Part shown: piece by piece, positions 1-9,314 of the stretch
Numbering within the stretch: the stretch's first letter is position 1
How the letters are laid out: each line of letters starts with the position of its first letter
Assembly (NCBI GenBank): GCA_044221555.1
Contig: JBGAOY010000013.1
Location: 62,001-126,000 of the forward strand
Direction: 5' to 3'
Length of the DNA: 64,000 nucleotides
Source of the DNA: JAEUJM01 sp044221555
GTDB lineage: Bacteria > Actinomycetota > Acidimicrobiia > Acidimicrobiales > DATDAH01
Program-made: the position numbers and the translations under genes
The notes under the pieces: generated by a model
The model's input: the letters and a program-made list of their open reading frames with translations, nothing else
Database searches by the model: none
Told to the model about the DNA's origin: nothing

Positions 1-1275
1 GCGGGCTGCGGACCGTCCGAGGTCGCCGCGCCCCGCGTCGAACACGCCGCGCCAGGAGCGGAGGGGACGGGCCAGCACGTCGTCCGCGAGGGCGAGGCCC
101 GCCGCGGCCCCGTTCGTCATGCCCCACTTGGCGAAGCCGGTGGCGACCAGCATCCCGTCGGGCAGGGTGCCGCCGCCGCCCACGTAGGGGAGCTCGTCGA
201 CCGACTCGTAGTCCTGGGTCGACCACCGCCAGGCCACCTCCCTGACGGGGTAGTGGGCCTCGGCCCACGCGACGAGGGCCTCGTAGCGCGCCACCGTGTC
301 GGGCTCGCGGCCGACGGTGTGGCCCTCGCCGCCGACGAGCAGCAGGTCGGGACCGCCCGCCGGGTCCGGCGCCGTGCGCAGGGAGCGGGTGGGCGGGTCG
401 ACGTTGATCGCCATCGGCAGGTCGGGCGGCGGGCCGCCGTCGACGCGCAGGGCCACGCAGTACGAGCGCAGCGGCCCGAGGCGGGCGAAGTACCGCCCGC
501 GGTCCACCATCGGCATCCCGGTGCACACGAGCACGTGGCGGGCCCGGACGTCGCCCCGGTCGGTGCGCACGACGAAGCGGGCGCCGTCTCCGGCGTGGGC
601 GTCGCGGTCGACGGCCACGACCCGGGTCTCCTCGTGCACGTGGCCACCGGCGGCCGCCACCGCGTCGGCGAGCGCGGCGAGGTACGGCACCGGGTCGAAC
701 TGGGCCTGGCCCGCGAGCACCACCGCGCCCGCCACCGCGACCCCCAGGTCGGGGAGCTGCAGGGCTCGCTCCACGGGGACGCCGGCGGCCCGGGAGGCCT
801 CGAGCTCGGCCTCGATGGTCGGCAGGCCGTCGCGGCCCATCGCGTACGTCACCGCGTCCCGCTCCTCCACGGGCAGGCCCAGCTCGTCCAAGCGGCCCCG
901 GAGGTGATCGGCGCCCTCGCGGTTGGCGTCGACGTAGTGCGCGACGGTGCCAGGGCCGTGACGGTGGGCGATGGTGTGGTGCCGCGATCCCTGCAGGAGC
1001 GAGATCTTCGCCGTCGTGAAGCCGGTGGCCCCGGAGCCGAGGCGCCGTGACTCGAGCACCCGGACCTCGACCCCCGCACGGCTCAGCACGTCGGCCGCGG
1101 TCAGGCCCGCCATCCCGGCGCCGACCACGACCACGTCGGTGGTGGCGTCGCCGTCGAGGGACGCGTGGGTCGGGGCGGGCGGGCGGCCGTGGATCCAGAG
1201 CGAGGCGCCCGACCGGGGCAGGTCGTGCGTGGGGGTGCGGTCGTCGGCGGGACGGGCGGGGTCGGTGGCGGGCAC
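1..1275 (-). CDS. FAD-dependent oxidoreductase (DAO family), 3' end outside window
   Basis: Flavoprotein of the D-amino-acid-oxidase fold that probably oxidises an amine or amino acid; the substrate is unknown. Near the N-terminus is a Rossmann FAD-binding stretch TDVVVVGAGMAGLTAADVLS followed by the acidic end of beta-2 (VRVLESRRLGSG). Later motifs are WRWSTQDYESVDELPYVGG and TGFAKWGMTNG, a combination typical of DAO proteins that carry a C-terminal Rieske [2Fe-2S] domain; that part would lie beyond base 1, so I cannot confirm it. The start is taken as GTG at 1275, ten bases after the cca stop; no earlier in-frame start is as close to the Rossmann motif. The gene runs in the same direction as cca and is probably co-transcribed. 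Confidence 0.8.
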   Translation of the reverse strand, partial: MPATDPARPADDRTPTHDLPRSGASLWIHGRPPAPTHASLDGDATTDVVVVGAGMAGLTAADVLSRAGVEVRVLESRRLGSGATGFTTAKISLLQGSRHHTIAHRHGPGTVAHYVDANREGADHLRGRLDELGLPVEERDAVTYAMGRDGLPTIEAELEASRAAGVPVERALQLPDLGVAVAGAVVLAGQAQFDPVPYLAALADAVAAAGGHVHEETRVVAVDRDAHAGDGARFVVRTDRGDVRARHVLVCTGMPMVDRGRYFARLGPLRSYCVALRVDGGPPPDLPMAINVDPPTRSLRTAPDPAGGPDLLLVGGEGHTVGREPDTVARYEALVAWAEAHYPVREVAWRWSTQDYESVDELPYVGGGGTLPDGMLVATGFAKWGMTNGAAAGLALADDVLARPLRSWRGVFDAGRGDLGRSAAR

Positions 1276-1284
1276 CGACCGCCC

Positions 1285-2730
1285 CTACCCGGGGGGTGGT
1301 GCCGGCGTGTCCTCGGCGGTGCGCGCCGCCCACCAGGCGTCGAGGCGGGCGAAGGCCTCGTCCTCGCCGAGGGGGCCCTCGTCGAGGCGCAGCTGCAGCA
1401 GGAAGTCGAGGGCCTGGCCAACGTCGCGGCCCGGCGCGATGCCGAGGTGGTCCATCACCTGCTTGCCGTCGAGGTCGGGGCGCAGAGCCGCGAGCTCCTC
1501 CTGCTCGGCCAGCGCGGCGATGCGCTCCTCGAGCTCGTCCATCCGCCGAGACAGGCGCTCGGCCTTGCGCTGGTTGCGCGTGGTGCAGTCGCAGCGGGTG
1601 AGCTCGATCAGCTCGGGGAGCAGGTCGCCCGCGTCGCGCACGAACCGGCGCACGGCCGCGTCGGTCCACCCCATGGCGTAGGTGTGGAAGCGCAGGTGCA
1701 GGTAGACGAGCTGGACGATGTCGTCGATCTCGTCGTTGGGGTAGCGCAGCGCGGTGAGGCGCTCGCGGGCCATGCGGGCACCCACGACCTCGTGGTGGTG
1801 GAAGCTCACGCCGCCGTTGGCGAACGAGCGGGTCTTGGGCTTGCCCACGTCGTGGAGCAGCGCGGCGAGGCGCACCCGCTTGTTGGGCCGGCCCTCGGCG
1901 TCGAGCCGCTTGGTCTTGGCCACCACCGCGATGGTGTGGGCGAGCACGTCCTTGTGGTGGTGGATCGGGTCCTGCTCGAGGCGCAGGCCGGGGAGCTCGG
2001 GCAGGAACTCCTGGGCCAGCCCGGTGTCGACGAGGAACCACAGGCCGGCGGACGGGTCCTCGACCACCAGGAGCTTGTCGAGCTCGAGGCGGAGCCGTTC
2101 GGGGGCCACGATCTCGAGGCGGGGGGCGAGGGCCTTCACCGCAGCCACCAACTCGGGCTCGGGGGCGAGGCCGTAGCCGCTGAGGAACCGGGCCGCCCGC
2201 AGCATCCGCAGCGGGTCGTCGGTGAAGGACTCCTCGGGCGACAGGGGGGTGCGCAGGCGCCGGTGCACGAGCAGGTCGACCATGCCGTCGAAGGGGTCGA
2301 TGAGCTCGGGCTCGGGCAGCGACAGGGCCATGGCGTTGACCGTGAAGTCGCGGCGGGACAGGTCGGCCTCGATGGCGTCGGCGAACTCGACCTCGGGCTT
2401 GCGCGAGTCCGGCCGGTAGGCCTCCGCCCGGTGGGTCGTGATCTCGAACTCGCGCCCGTCCTTCTTGATGCCGATGGTGCCGAAGCGCTCCCCCTGGGTC
2501 CACATCGCGTCCGCCCAGCCGGACACGATCGCCTTGGTCTGGTCGGGGCGGGCGTCGGTGGTCAGGTCGATGTCGGCGTGGTCCGGCAGGGGCTCGCCGA
2601 GGAGCAGGTCGCGCACGACGCCACCGACGAGGTAGAGGCGGTGGCCGGCGGCGGCGAAGCGCTCGGCGAGGGGACGGACGTCGGCCAGCACCGGCTCGAG
2701 CACCGGCCGCAGCGGCTCGGGGATCGACAC
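1285..2730 (-). CDS. cca: CCA-adding tRNA nucleotidyltransferase / poly(A) polymerase family
   Basis: Adds or repairs the CCA 3' end of tRNAs. The 481-residue protein has the class II nucleotidyltransferase signature LVGGVVRDLLLG with the catalytic acidic pair in DIDLTT (about D53/D55), the RRDFTVNAMA motif (about 127-136), and an HD phosphohydrolase domain with LLHDVGKPKTRSF (H293, D294) and a following HHH cluster. GTG at 2730 is preferred because it places the conserved region at the normal distance from the N-terminus; an open extension upstream overlaps the preceding gene. It begins four bases after the HDAC-like gene stops, so the two are probably one operon. This is the pcnA position of the conserved actinobacterial origin cluster. 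Confidence 0.93.
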   Translation of the reverse strand: MSIPEPLRPVLEPVLADVRPLAERFAAAGHRLYLVGGVVRDLLLGEPLPDHADIDLTTDARPDQTKAIVSGWADAMWTQGERFGTIGIKKDGREFEITTHRAEAYRPDSRKPEVEFADAIEADLSRRDFTVNAMALSLPEPELIDPFDGMVDLLVHRRLRTPLSPEESFTDDPLRMLRAARFLSGYGLAPEPELVAAVKALAPRLEIVAPERLRLELDKLLVVEDPSAGLWFLVDTGLAQEFLPELPGLRLEQDPIHHHKDVLAHTIAVVAKTKRLDAEGRPNKRVRLAALLHDVGKPKTRSFANGGVSFHHHEVVGARMARERLTALRYPNDEIDDIVQLVYLHLRFHTYAMGWTDAAVRRFVRDAGDLLPELIELTRCDCTTRNQRKAERLSRRMDELEERIAALAEQEELAALRPDLDGKQVMDHLGIAPGRDVGQALDFLLQLRLDEGPLGEDEAFARLDAWWAARTAEDTPAPPPG

Positions 2731-2734
2731 GCCC

Positions 2735-3769
2735 TCAGCTCCCGTCGTCGGCGGCGGCCCGCTCGGCGTCGAGGGCGCGTCGCTCCGCGACGGCGTGCAC
2801 CACGGTGGCGCCGGGGCCGCCGGAGGTGGCGGGCTCGGGGCGGACGTCGACACCCGCCATCGCCCCGAGGCAGGCGGCCGTCGAGCGCGACAGGGCCCCG
2901 AGGTCGTAGCCGCCCTCCAGGTAGACGAGGCGGCGGCCGGCGGGGACGAAGGCCAACAGCGCGGCGGTCAGGTCGGCGTAGTCGCCGGCGGCCAGGTTCA
3001 GCCCGGCGAGGGGGTCGTCGCGGTGGGCGTCGAAGCCCGCCGAGATCAGCAGCCAGGTCGGCGCCCACGCGTCGACGACGGGCGCGAGCACATCGTCGAT
3101 CCCGGCCCGCAGCACGTCGCCGGTGGCGCCGGCGGGCAGCGGGAAGTTGATGGTGTAGCCCCGGCCGTCGCCGACGCCGGTCTCCTCGAGCGCGCCGGTG
3201 CCCGGGTACAGCGGCCACTCGTGGAACGAGACGTAGAGGACGCGGGGGTCGGCGTAGAAGATCTCCTGGGTGCCGTTGCCGTGGTGGACGTCGTAGTCGA
3301 CCACGAGGACCCGCTCGCCCCGGTCGGCCAACGCCGCCGCGGCGACGGCCACGTTGTTGAACAGGCAGAACCCCATGGCCTGGCTGCGGCGGGCGTGGTG
3401 CCCCGGCGGGCGCACCGCGCAGAACGCGCTCTCGGCCTCGCCCCGGTCGAGGGCCTCGATGGCGGTCAGGCCGGCGCCGGCGGCCAGCAGGGCGGCCTCC
3501 CACGACTCGGGCACCGCGCAGGTGTCCCCGTCGAGGTAGCCGCCCCCGGAGGCGCAGAAGACCTCGATGCGCTCGACGAAGCGGGGCGGGTGCACCCGCT
3601 CCAGCTCCGCCCGGGTGGCCCGGCGGGGCTCGAGGTCGACGAGGGCCTCACCCAGGCCGGCCGTGGCGGCGCCGTCGAGCACCGCCTGGAGGCGCTCCGG
3701 GCGCTCGGGGTGGCCGGCGCCGGTGTCGTGGCCGGCGAACGCCGGGTGGGTCGAGAACAGCACCGTCAT
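2735..3769 (-). CDS. Histone deacetylase-superfamily (AcuC/class II-like) deacylase
   Basis: Zinc hydrolase of the arginase/HDAC fold, 344 residues, which in bacteria removes acyl groups from proteins or polyamines; the actual substrate is unknown. Visible motifs are the histidine pair in RPPGHHA (H124, H125), the zinc ligands in VVDYDVHHGNGT (D160, H162) and SAGFDAHRDDP (D247), and the late LEGGYDL loop. ATG at 3769 is followed directly by the family's typical VLFSTHPAFAGHDTG start. It is divergent from the GNAT gene at 3843, with a short shared promoter region, and is the first gene of the leftward unit with cca and the oxidoreductase. Confidence 0.88.
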   Translation of the reverse strand: MTVLFSTHPAFAGHDTGAGHPERPERLQAVLDGAATAGLGEALVDLEPRRATRAELERVHPPRFVERIEVFCASGGGYLDGDTCAVPESWEAALLAAGAGLTAIEALDRGEAESAFCAVRPPGHHARRSQAMGFCLFNNVAVAAAALADRGERVLVVDYDVHHGNGTQEIFYADPRVLYVSFHEWPLYPGTGALEETGVGDGRGYTINFPLPAGATGDVLRAGIDDVLAPVVDAWAPTWLLISAGFDAHRDDPLAGLNLAAGDYADLTAALLAFVPAGRRLVYLEGGYDLGALSRSTAACLGAMAGVDVRPEPATSGGPGATVVHAVAERRALDAERAAADDGS

Positions 3770-3827
3770 GGTCCGTCCACGGTACCGCCGCCGCCCCGGC
3801 CGGCCCCCAGCCCTCCGGCCCCTCCCT

Positions 3828-3833
3828 TATCCT
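3828..3833 (+). promoter_or_regulatory. Putative -10 element for the GNAT gene
   Basis: TATCCT lies nine bases before the GTG at 3843, with no Shine-Dalgarno sequence in between other than a GGGGG run touching the start. The same arrangement, with an identical CAGGGGGTC spacer, precedes the kinase gene at 7710. This would give a leaderless or nearly leaderless transcript. Confidence 0.45.
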
Positions 3834-3842
3834 CAGGGGGTC

Positions 3843-4664
3843 GTGCCCCGCCCACCGTCCCGCCTCGCCGCGTCCCGCCTCCGGGGCCCCCGGGCCCGGG
3901 ACCGGCACCGGGCCGAGGTCCTCCACGGCGAGGGCTCGCCGCTGCGGATCGGTCCCTGGCAGGGCCACCCCGAGGTGGCCTCGGTGGCGCCCGTGCACGG
4001 CGGGGTGCCGTGCGCGGTGGCCGACGTGCGCCGGGCGGTCGCCGTGCTCGCCGACCGCGGCTACGCCTCGGCCGTCACCGCCGCGCTCGCCCCGCTCGAC
4101 CAGGCCGCGTTCCTGACCGCCGGCTTCCACGTGCACGAGCGCCTGCACCTGCTCGCCCGCGACCTGCCGCCCGCACCGGTCGCGACGGTGCCCGAGGGCA
4201 CGGCCCTGCGCCGGGCCCACCCGCTCGACCGCGCCGGCGTGCTCGCGGTGGACCACCTCGCCTTCGAGCCGTTCTGGCGCCTCGACGAGGCCGGCCTGCA
4301 GGACGCGGTCCACGCGACCCCGTCGGCCCGCTTCCGGGTGGCGGTCGGCGCCGGCGACGGCGAGGCCGGTCCCGTACTCGGCTACAGCGTCGTCGGGCGG
4401 GCGTCGCACCGCGGCTACGTCCAGCGCCTCGCGGTGGCGCCCGACCACCACCGGTCGGGCCTCGGCCGCGCCCTGCTCGCCGACGGGCTCCAGTGGCTCG
4501 AGCGCCGGCGGGTGCGCCGGGTGATGGTGAACACCCAGGAGCGCAACCTCGGCGCCCTGGCCCTCTACGAGCGGACCGGCTTCGAGCGCCAACCCGGCGG
4601 CCTGGCCGTGCTCGCGCTGCACCTGCGCGAAGGCGCCCGGCCGCTGCCCGGAGCAACCGGATGA
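3843..4664 (+). CDS. GNAT-family N-acetyltransferase
   Basis: Acetyl-CoA-dependent acyltransferase, 273 residues; the acceptor is unknown. The C-terminal half carries the GNAT signature: YVQRLAVAPDHHRSGLGRAL (motif A with the pyrophosphate-binding R/Q-x-x-G-x-G/A-like loop) and the NTQERNLGALALYERTGF motif B region. The N-terminal half (about 1-120) is a divergent, possibly degenerate GNAT-like repeat. GTG at 3843 gives the start closest to the promoter. The stop overlaps the start of the DUF6049 gene (ATGA at 4661-4664), so the two are translationally coupled. In mycobacteria a MutT-type gene sits between pcnA and this DUF6049 gene, so the occupant of this slot differs here. Confidence 0.82.
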   Translation: MPRPPSRLAASRLRGPRARDRHRAEVLHGEGSPLRIGPWQGHPEVASVAPVHGGVPCAVADVRRAVAVLADRGYASAVTAALAPLDQAAFLTAGFHVHERLHLLARDLPPAPVATVPEGTALRRAHPLDRAGVLAVDHLAFEPFWRLDEAGLQDAVHATPSARFRVAVGAGDGEAGPVLGYSVVGRASHRGYVQRLAVAPDHHRSGLGRALLADGLQWLERRRVRRVMVNTQERNLGALALYERTGFERQPGGLAVLALHLREGARPLPGATG

Positions 4665-6736
4665 GCGTCCGGGCAGGTCGCGCCGCCCGGCTCGCGGCCG
4701 GGCTGGTCGCGGTCGCGCTCGCCCTGGTGGCACCCACCGCCGGCGCCCTCGCCGCCACCGGCACCCGTGCCCAGGTGACCCCGGTCGACCCCGGCGCCGA
4801 GCTACGCCTCGACCGCCAGACCGCCTGGGTCGACCCGGGCGCCACCTTCACGGCCCGGCTGCACGTGGAGGGCGAGGTGCCGGAGGGCGCCACGGTCACC
4901 ACCACGGTCCACGGGGCCGCGGGGTCCCGCTCGGAGTTCGCCCAGCAGGTGCAGGGCAACGCCCTCGGCGACCAGATCGCCACGCCGGTGACCGAGGCCG
5001 TGGCGGACACCGAGGACCCGTCGGTGGACGTGCGCGTCGCGACCGACGGCTCGCCCGGGCCGGGTGAGGTCGACGCCGAGCTGTCCGGCGCCGGCGTGTA
5101 CCCGGTCGAGGTGCGCCTCGCCGGCCCCGGAGGGGAGGAGCTCGACCGCCTCGTCACCCACCTCGTCCGCCTCCCCGCCGCCGAGAGCGAGGCGCCGTCG
5201 CTGCGCCTCGCCCTGGTGGTGCCCGTCGACGGCGGCCCGGGCATCCGCCCCAACGGGGCCCGCCGGGTCGACCGCGCCGCCGGCCGGCGGGTGAGCGCCC
5301 TGCTCGACGCACTCACCACCCACCCCGACGTGGCCGCCACCGTGGTGCCCACCCCCGAGACCGTGGTGACGGCGTCGGGGACGCCCCGGATCGCGCGCTT
5401 CCGCCGGGCGGTCGCCGGTCGCCAGGTCGTGGCGTCCCAGTACGTGCCGGTGGAGGTGGCCGCGTGGGTCACCGCCGGCTTGGAGGACGACCTCGCCCGC
5501 CAGACCACCGCCGGCGAGCAGGCGCTGGCCGAGCACCTGGTCGACCGCCCCGACCGGCGCACGGCGGTGGCGGCGCCGACCCTCACCCCCGAGGCCCTGA
5601 CCCGCCTCGAGGAGCTGGGCACCGACCAGGTGGTGGTCCCCGCCGAGGCCCTCGCCCCCCTCGACACCGACCAGTTCCCCACCACCCTCGCCCAGCCCTT
5701 CGGGCTCCAGGACAGTGAGGGCCGCCCGGTTCGAGCGCTGGCCGCCGACCCGGGCCTGGCCGCCCACGTGGACGAGACCGGGGACCCGGTGCTCGATGCG
5801 TCGAACCTGCTGGCCGACCTCGCGGTGGTCTGGCTCGACCAGCCCACCCAGGAGCGCGGGGTCAGCCTCGTGCTCCCCCGCACCTGGGAGCCCACCGACG
5901 CCTTCCTCGACACCCTGCTCGACGCCCTCGCCCAGCCCTCGGTCGTCCGGGCCGTGAGCGTCGACGACCTGCTGGCGGAGGTCCCGCCCGCCACCGCCGG
6001 CGGGGCCGACGACCCCGACGGCGACCCCCTCGTGCGCACCCTCGCCCCGACCACGACCGTGTCGCTCGGCAGCTACCCCGACGCCCTGCGCCTGACCCGC
6101 CTCACCGTCGAGGGCTTCGCCAGCTTCGCGGGACGGGACAACCCCGTGGTGGGGTCGATGCAGCGGCGCCTGCTCGTCTCGGGCTCGGCCGACCTCGCCC
6201 GCGACCAGCGCAAGGCCTACCTCGACGCCATCAGCCGCCAGATCACCCACGCCACCGAGTCCGTCGTGGCGCCCCGGAGCGGCAACGTCACGCTGACGTC
6301 GCGCGACGGCCGCATCCCCCTCAACCTCTCGAACGAGAACCTGTACGACGTCACGGTCCGGCTGCGCTTCCAGAGCGACAAGCTGACCTTCCCCGACGGT
6401 GGCACCGTGATCGTCCACCTCCCGGCCAGCACGGTGACCTCCCTCGACGTCGACGTGCGGGCACGGAGCTCCGGCACCTTCCCCCTGCGCCTCACCATCA
6501 CCTCGCCCGACGAGATCGTGCTGGTCTCGCGCTCGCGCTTCACGGTGCGCTCGACCGCGGTCTCGGGCGTCGGGCTGTTCCTCTCCGTCGGCGCCGGCCT
6601 GTTCCTCGCCCTCTGGTGGGCCAGCCACTTCCGCAAGGTCCGCCGCGCCCGGGGGCTCGTCGCCGCCGACGAGGCCGCCGCGGCCGTCGCGGCGGCGGAG
6701 CACGACGCCGCCGGCGCCGACGACGCCAACTTGTAA
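4661..6736 (+). CDS. DUF6049-family membrane-anchored extracytoplasmic protein
   Basis: 691-residue protein of the actinobacterial family that lies between cca/pcnA and murJ (Rv3909-like position); its biochemical role is not established. It has a signal peptide (about residues 9-33, ending in a GALAATG region), a large extracytoplasmic portion, and one C-terminal membrane helix (GVGLFLSVGAGLFLALWW) followed by a basic then alanine-rich cytoplasmic tail. The segment before the helix (SNENLYDVTVRLRF) looks like a beta-sandwich domain. The family is usually followed by murJ; here the next gene is degV and no MurJ flippase gene is present at the locus. Confidence 0.8.
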   Translation: MSVRAGRAARLAAGLVAVALALVAPTAGALAATGTRAQVTPVDPGAELRLDRQTAWVDPGATFTARLHVEGEVPEGATVTTTVHGAAGSRSEFAQQVQGNALGDQIATPVTEAVADTEDPSVDVRVATDGSPGPGEVDAELSGAGVYPVEVRLAGPGGEELDRLVTHLVRLPAAESEAPSLRLALVVPVDGGPGIRPNGARRVDRAAGRRVSALLDALTTHPDVAATVVPTPETVVTASGTPRIARFRRAVAGRQVVASQYVPVEVAAWVTAGLEDDLARQTTAGEQALAEHLVDRPDRRTAVAAPTLTPEALTRLEELGTDQVVVPAEALAPLDTDQFPTTLAQPFGLQDSEGRPVRALAADPGLAAHVDETGDPVLDASNLLADLAVVWLDQPTQERGVSLVLPRTWEPTDAFLDTLLDALAQPSVVRAVSVDDLLAEVPPATAGGADDPDGDPLVRTLAPTTTVSLGSYPDALRLTRLTVEGFASFAGRDNPVVGSMQRRLLVSGSADLARDQRKAYLDAISRQITHATESVVAPRSGNVTLTSRDGRIPLNLSNENLYDVTVRLRFQSDKLTFPDGGTVIVHLPASTVTSLDVDVRARSSGTFPLRLTITSPDEIVLVSRSRFTVRSTAVSGVGLFLSVGAGLFLALWWASHFRKVRRARGLVAADEAAAAVAAAEHDAAGADDANL

Positions 6737-6795
6737 CGTTCGCGCCACCCCGGCGGTCCAAGGGCCACCGTTCGACCGAGGAGCCGCACGCCACC

Positions 6796-7626
6796 ATGAC
6801 CATCCGCATCGTCACCGACAGCGCCTGCGACCTGCCCGACGACCTCGTCGAGCGCTACGGCATCGAGATCGTGCCGCTCAACATCCGCTTCGGGGACGAG
6901 GAGTACGTCGACCGCTTCGAGCTCGACGTCACCGCCTTCTACGACAAGCTGGCCAGCCACGCCGCCCTCCCCGAGACCTCGGCGCCCGCGCCCGGGCGCT
7001 TCCAGGAGGCCTTCGAGAAGCAGGCCGCGGCCGGCGCCGACACCGTGATCTGCATCAACCTGGCGTCCGGCCTCTCCGCCACCATGGAGTCGGCCCAGCA
7101 GGCGGCCAAGAACGTCGACGTGGACGTCCGGGTCATCGACACCCAGACGGTCAGCGGCGCCATCGGGCTCGCCTGCATCGAGGCGGCCCAGGCCGCAGAG
7201 GCGGGCAAGAGCGCGGACGAGATCGTCGCCGACCTCACCGAGAAGGCCGAGCGCACCCAGATCTACGGCGCGCTGAACACCCTCGAGAACCTGAAGAAGG
7301 GCGGCCGCATCGGCGGCGCCCAGGCCCTCGTCGGCAACATGTTGGCTATCAAGCCGATCCTGTCGATCCGCCACGGCCACGTCGAGGAGGCCTCGAAGCA
7401 GCGCACCCGCAAGAAGGCCCTGGCCTGGCTGCGCGACCGGGCCCTGGCCGACGACGTCGAGGACCTGTGCGTGCTGAACGGCCTGGCCACCGACTTCGAC
7501 GAGTTCGTGGACATGCTCGCCCCGAAGTACTCCCGCGAGGACCTCTTCGTCGGCACGATCGGCCCGGTGATCGGCACCCACGCCGGCCCGGGCGTCATCG
7601 GCATCGGCTTCCGCGAGAAGCGCTAA
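6796..7626 (+). CDS. degV: DegV family fatty-acid-binding protein
   Basis: 276-residue DegV/FakB-type protein. The family binds a fatty acid and, in Firmicutes, presents it to a fatty-acid kinase; no kinase partner is visible in this window. The N-terminus IRIVTDSACDLPDDLVERYGIEIVPL and the ETSAPAPGRF and INLASGLSATMESA motifs are diagnostic, with the C-terminal NTLENLKKGGRIG and GPVIGTHAGPGVIG motifs also present. ATG at 6796 is preceded by a GAGGAG about 11 bases upstream. It occupies the place where murJ is found in related actinobacteria. Confidence 0.92.
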   Translation: MTIRIVTDSACDLPDDLVERYGIEIVPLNIRFGDEEYVDRFELDVTAFYDKLASHAALPETSAPAPGRFQEAFEKQAAAGADTVICINLASGLSATMESAQQAAKNVDVDVRVIDTQTVSGAIGLACIEAAQAAEAGKSADEIVADLTEKAERTQIYGALNTLENLKKGGRIGGAQALVGNMLAIKPILSIRHGHVEEASKQRTRKKALAWLRDRALADDVEDLCVLNGLATDFDEFVDMLAPKYSREDLFVGTIGPVIGTHAGPGVIGIGFREKR

Positions 7627-7694
7627 GGCCCGGCCGGGCCCCGGGACCGGGGACGGCCCGCACGGGGCAACCCGGCGCCCGGCCCCCTGCTGGC

Positions 7695-7700
7695 TAGCCT
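7695..7700 (+). promoter_or_regulatory. Putative -10 element for the kinase gene
   Basis: TAGCCT followed by CAGGGGGTC and then the GTG start at 7710; the same layout is seen before the GNAT gene at 3843. Suggests a very short or absent 5' leader. Confidence 0.45.
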
Positions 7701-7709
7701 CAGGGGGTC

Positions 7710-9311
7710 GTGTCCGACTCCCCTCCCCCGTCGCGCCCCGCGGCGCGCGCCGACCTCGCCGGCACGCTGCTGGCCGGCCGGTACCGGCTGGAGCGCCTGA
7801 TCGCCACCGGCGGGATGGCCCAGGTCTGGGAGGCCACCGACCTCGTCCTCGACCGTCGGGTCGCGGTGAAGCTGCTCCACGCCCACCTGGCCGACGACAC
7901 CACCTTCGTCGAGCGCTTCCGGCGCGAGGCCATCGCCGCGGCCCGCCTCGCCCACCCGTCGATCGTCTCGATCTACGACACGTACTCCGGCGACGGCATG
8001 GAGGCCATCGTCATGGAGCTGGTGGAGGGCACGACCCTGCGCCAGGAGCTCGACCGCCGCCACCACCTCCCGCCCGCGGAGGCGGTCCGCATCGGCGTGG
8101 CCGTCGCCGACGCCCTCTCGGTCGCCCACCAGTCCCGCCTGGTGCACCGCGACATCAAGCCCGCCAACATCCTGCTCTGCCAGGACGAGCGGGTCATGGT
8201 GGCCGACTTCGGCATCGCCAAGCTCGAGGAGGGCGGCGACCACACCCAGGAGGGCACGATGCTCGGGACGGCCAAGTACCTGGCCCCCGAGCAGGTGGAG
8301 GGCCGCCCGGTCGACGCCCGCACCGACGTGTACTCCCTCGGCGTCGTGCTCTACGAGATGCTGTGCGGGCGGCCGCCGTTCGAGGCCGACACCGACGCCG
8401 CCACCGCGCTCGCCCGGCTGCACGGCGACCCGCCCCGGCCCCGCCAGATCTCCGCCGACCTCCCCCGCGACCTCGACGACGTGGTCATGCGGGCAATGGC
8501 CCGTGCCCCCGAGCAGCGCTACCAGAGCGCGGCCGAGCTGCGCGCCGCGCTGCAGGCCGCCCACCTCGGGCCGCCGGAGCCGGTCTCCTACGCGGACAAC
8601 ACCGCCGTCACCACCCGCACCCCGCCGGCGGGCACGCCGGTGGCCGCCGGGGCCACCGCGGGCGCGGCGGCCCGCCCACCCGGCGGCGGGGCCGCCCCAC
8701 CGGGCGCGGGCCGGCCCCGGCGCCGGGTCCTGATGCCCGTGCTCGTGGTCGTGTTCATCGCCCTGGCGCTGGCGGTGGCGGGCGTGCTGATCGGCAACAC
8801 CCTCGCGGACGGCGGCCTGTTCGGCGGCGACGACGACCCGTCCGCCACGACCACGAGCGCGCCGGCGGCCTCCGACACGCCCGTCGCCGTCACCGGCGCG
8901 ACGTCGTTCGACCCGCAGGGCGACGACGGCGAGGAGAACGAGAGCACGGCCGCCCTGGCCATCGACGACGACCCGGGCACCGCCTGGGTGACGTCGACCT
9001 ACAACTCGGCCGACTTCGGTGGCCTGAAGGACGGCGTGGGCCTGGTGCTCACGCTCGACCGGGCCGCCGAGCTGGCTTCGCTCACGGTCACCTCCGCCAC
9101 CCCCGGGTGGACCGCCGACGTCTACGTGGCCGCCGAGCCCGCCGCCGACCTCGCGGGGTGGGGAACACCCGTCGCGACCGGGCAGGCGATGGGGGCGGAG
9201 ACCACGGTCGACCTCGGGGGGGCCGACGGCGCCGCGGTCCTGATCTGGGTGACCGGCCTCCCGGACGGTCGCAAGGTCGAGATCGGCGACGTGACCGTGG
9301 CGGCTGCCTGA
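7710..9311 (+). CDS. Transmembrane Ser/Thr protein kinase with C-terminal discoidin-like domain
   Basis: 533-residue PknB-type kinase. The glycine-rich loop IATGGMAQVW (about 31-40), catalytic lysine in VAVKLL (K54), HRDIKPANIL (H146-D148), DFG (166-168) and APE (192-194) are all present, so it should be active. A Pro/Ala linker leads to one membrane helix (about 341-362). The extracytoplasmic C-terminus (about 390-533; DDDPGTAWVTSTYNS onward) resembles the discoidin/carbohydrate-binding domain at the end of mycobacterial MurJ (Rv3910). In mycobacteria the equivalent pseudokinase and this domain are fused to the MurJ flippase upstream of sigM. Here they stand alone, directly before the sigma factor gene, with three bases between the stop and the next start. 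Confidence 0.88.
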   Translation: MSDSPPPSRPAARADLAGTLLAGRYRLERLIATGGMAQVWEATDLVLDRRVAVKLLHAHLADDTTFVERFRREAIAAARLAHPSIVSIYDTYSGDGMEAIVMELVEGTTLRQELDRRHHLPPAEAVRIGVAVADALSVAHQSRLVHRDIKPANILLCQDERVMVADFGIAKLEEGGDHTQEGTMLGTAKYLAPEQVEGRPVDARTDVYSLGVVLYEMLCGRPPFEADTDAATALARLHGDPPRPRQISADLPRDLDDVVMRAMARAPEQRYQSAAELRAALQAAHLGPPEPVSYADNTAVTTRTPPAGTPVAAGATAGAAARPPGGGAAPPGAGRPRRRVLMPVLVVVFIALALAVAGVLIGNTLADGGLFGGDDDPSATTTSAPAASDTPVAVTGATSFDPQGDDGEENESTAALAIDDDPGTAWVTSTYNSADFGGLKDGVGLVLTLDRAAELASLTVTSATPGWTADVYVAAEPAADLAGWGTPVATGQAMGAETTVDLGGADGAAVLIWVTGLPDGRKVEIGDVTVAAA

Positions 9312-9314
9312 GCG

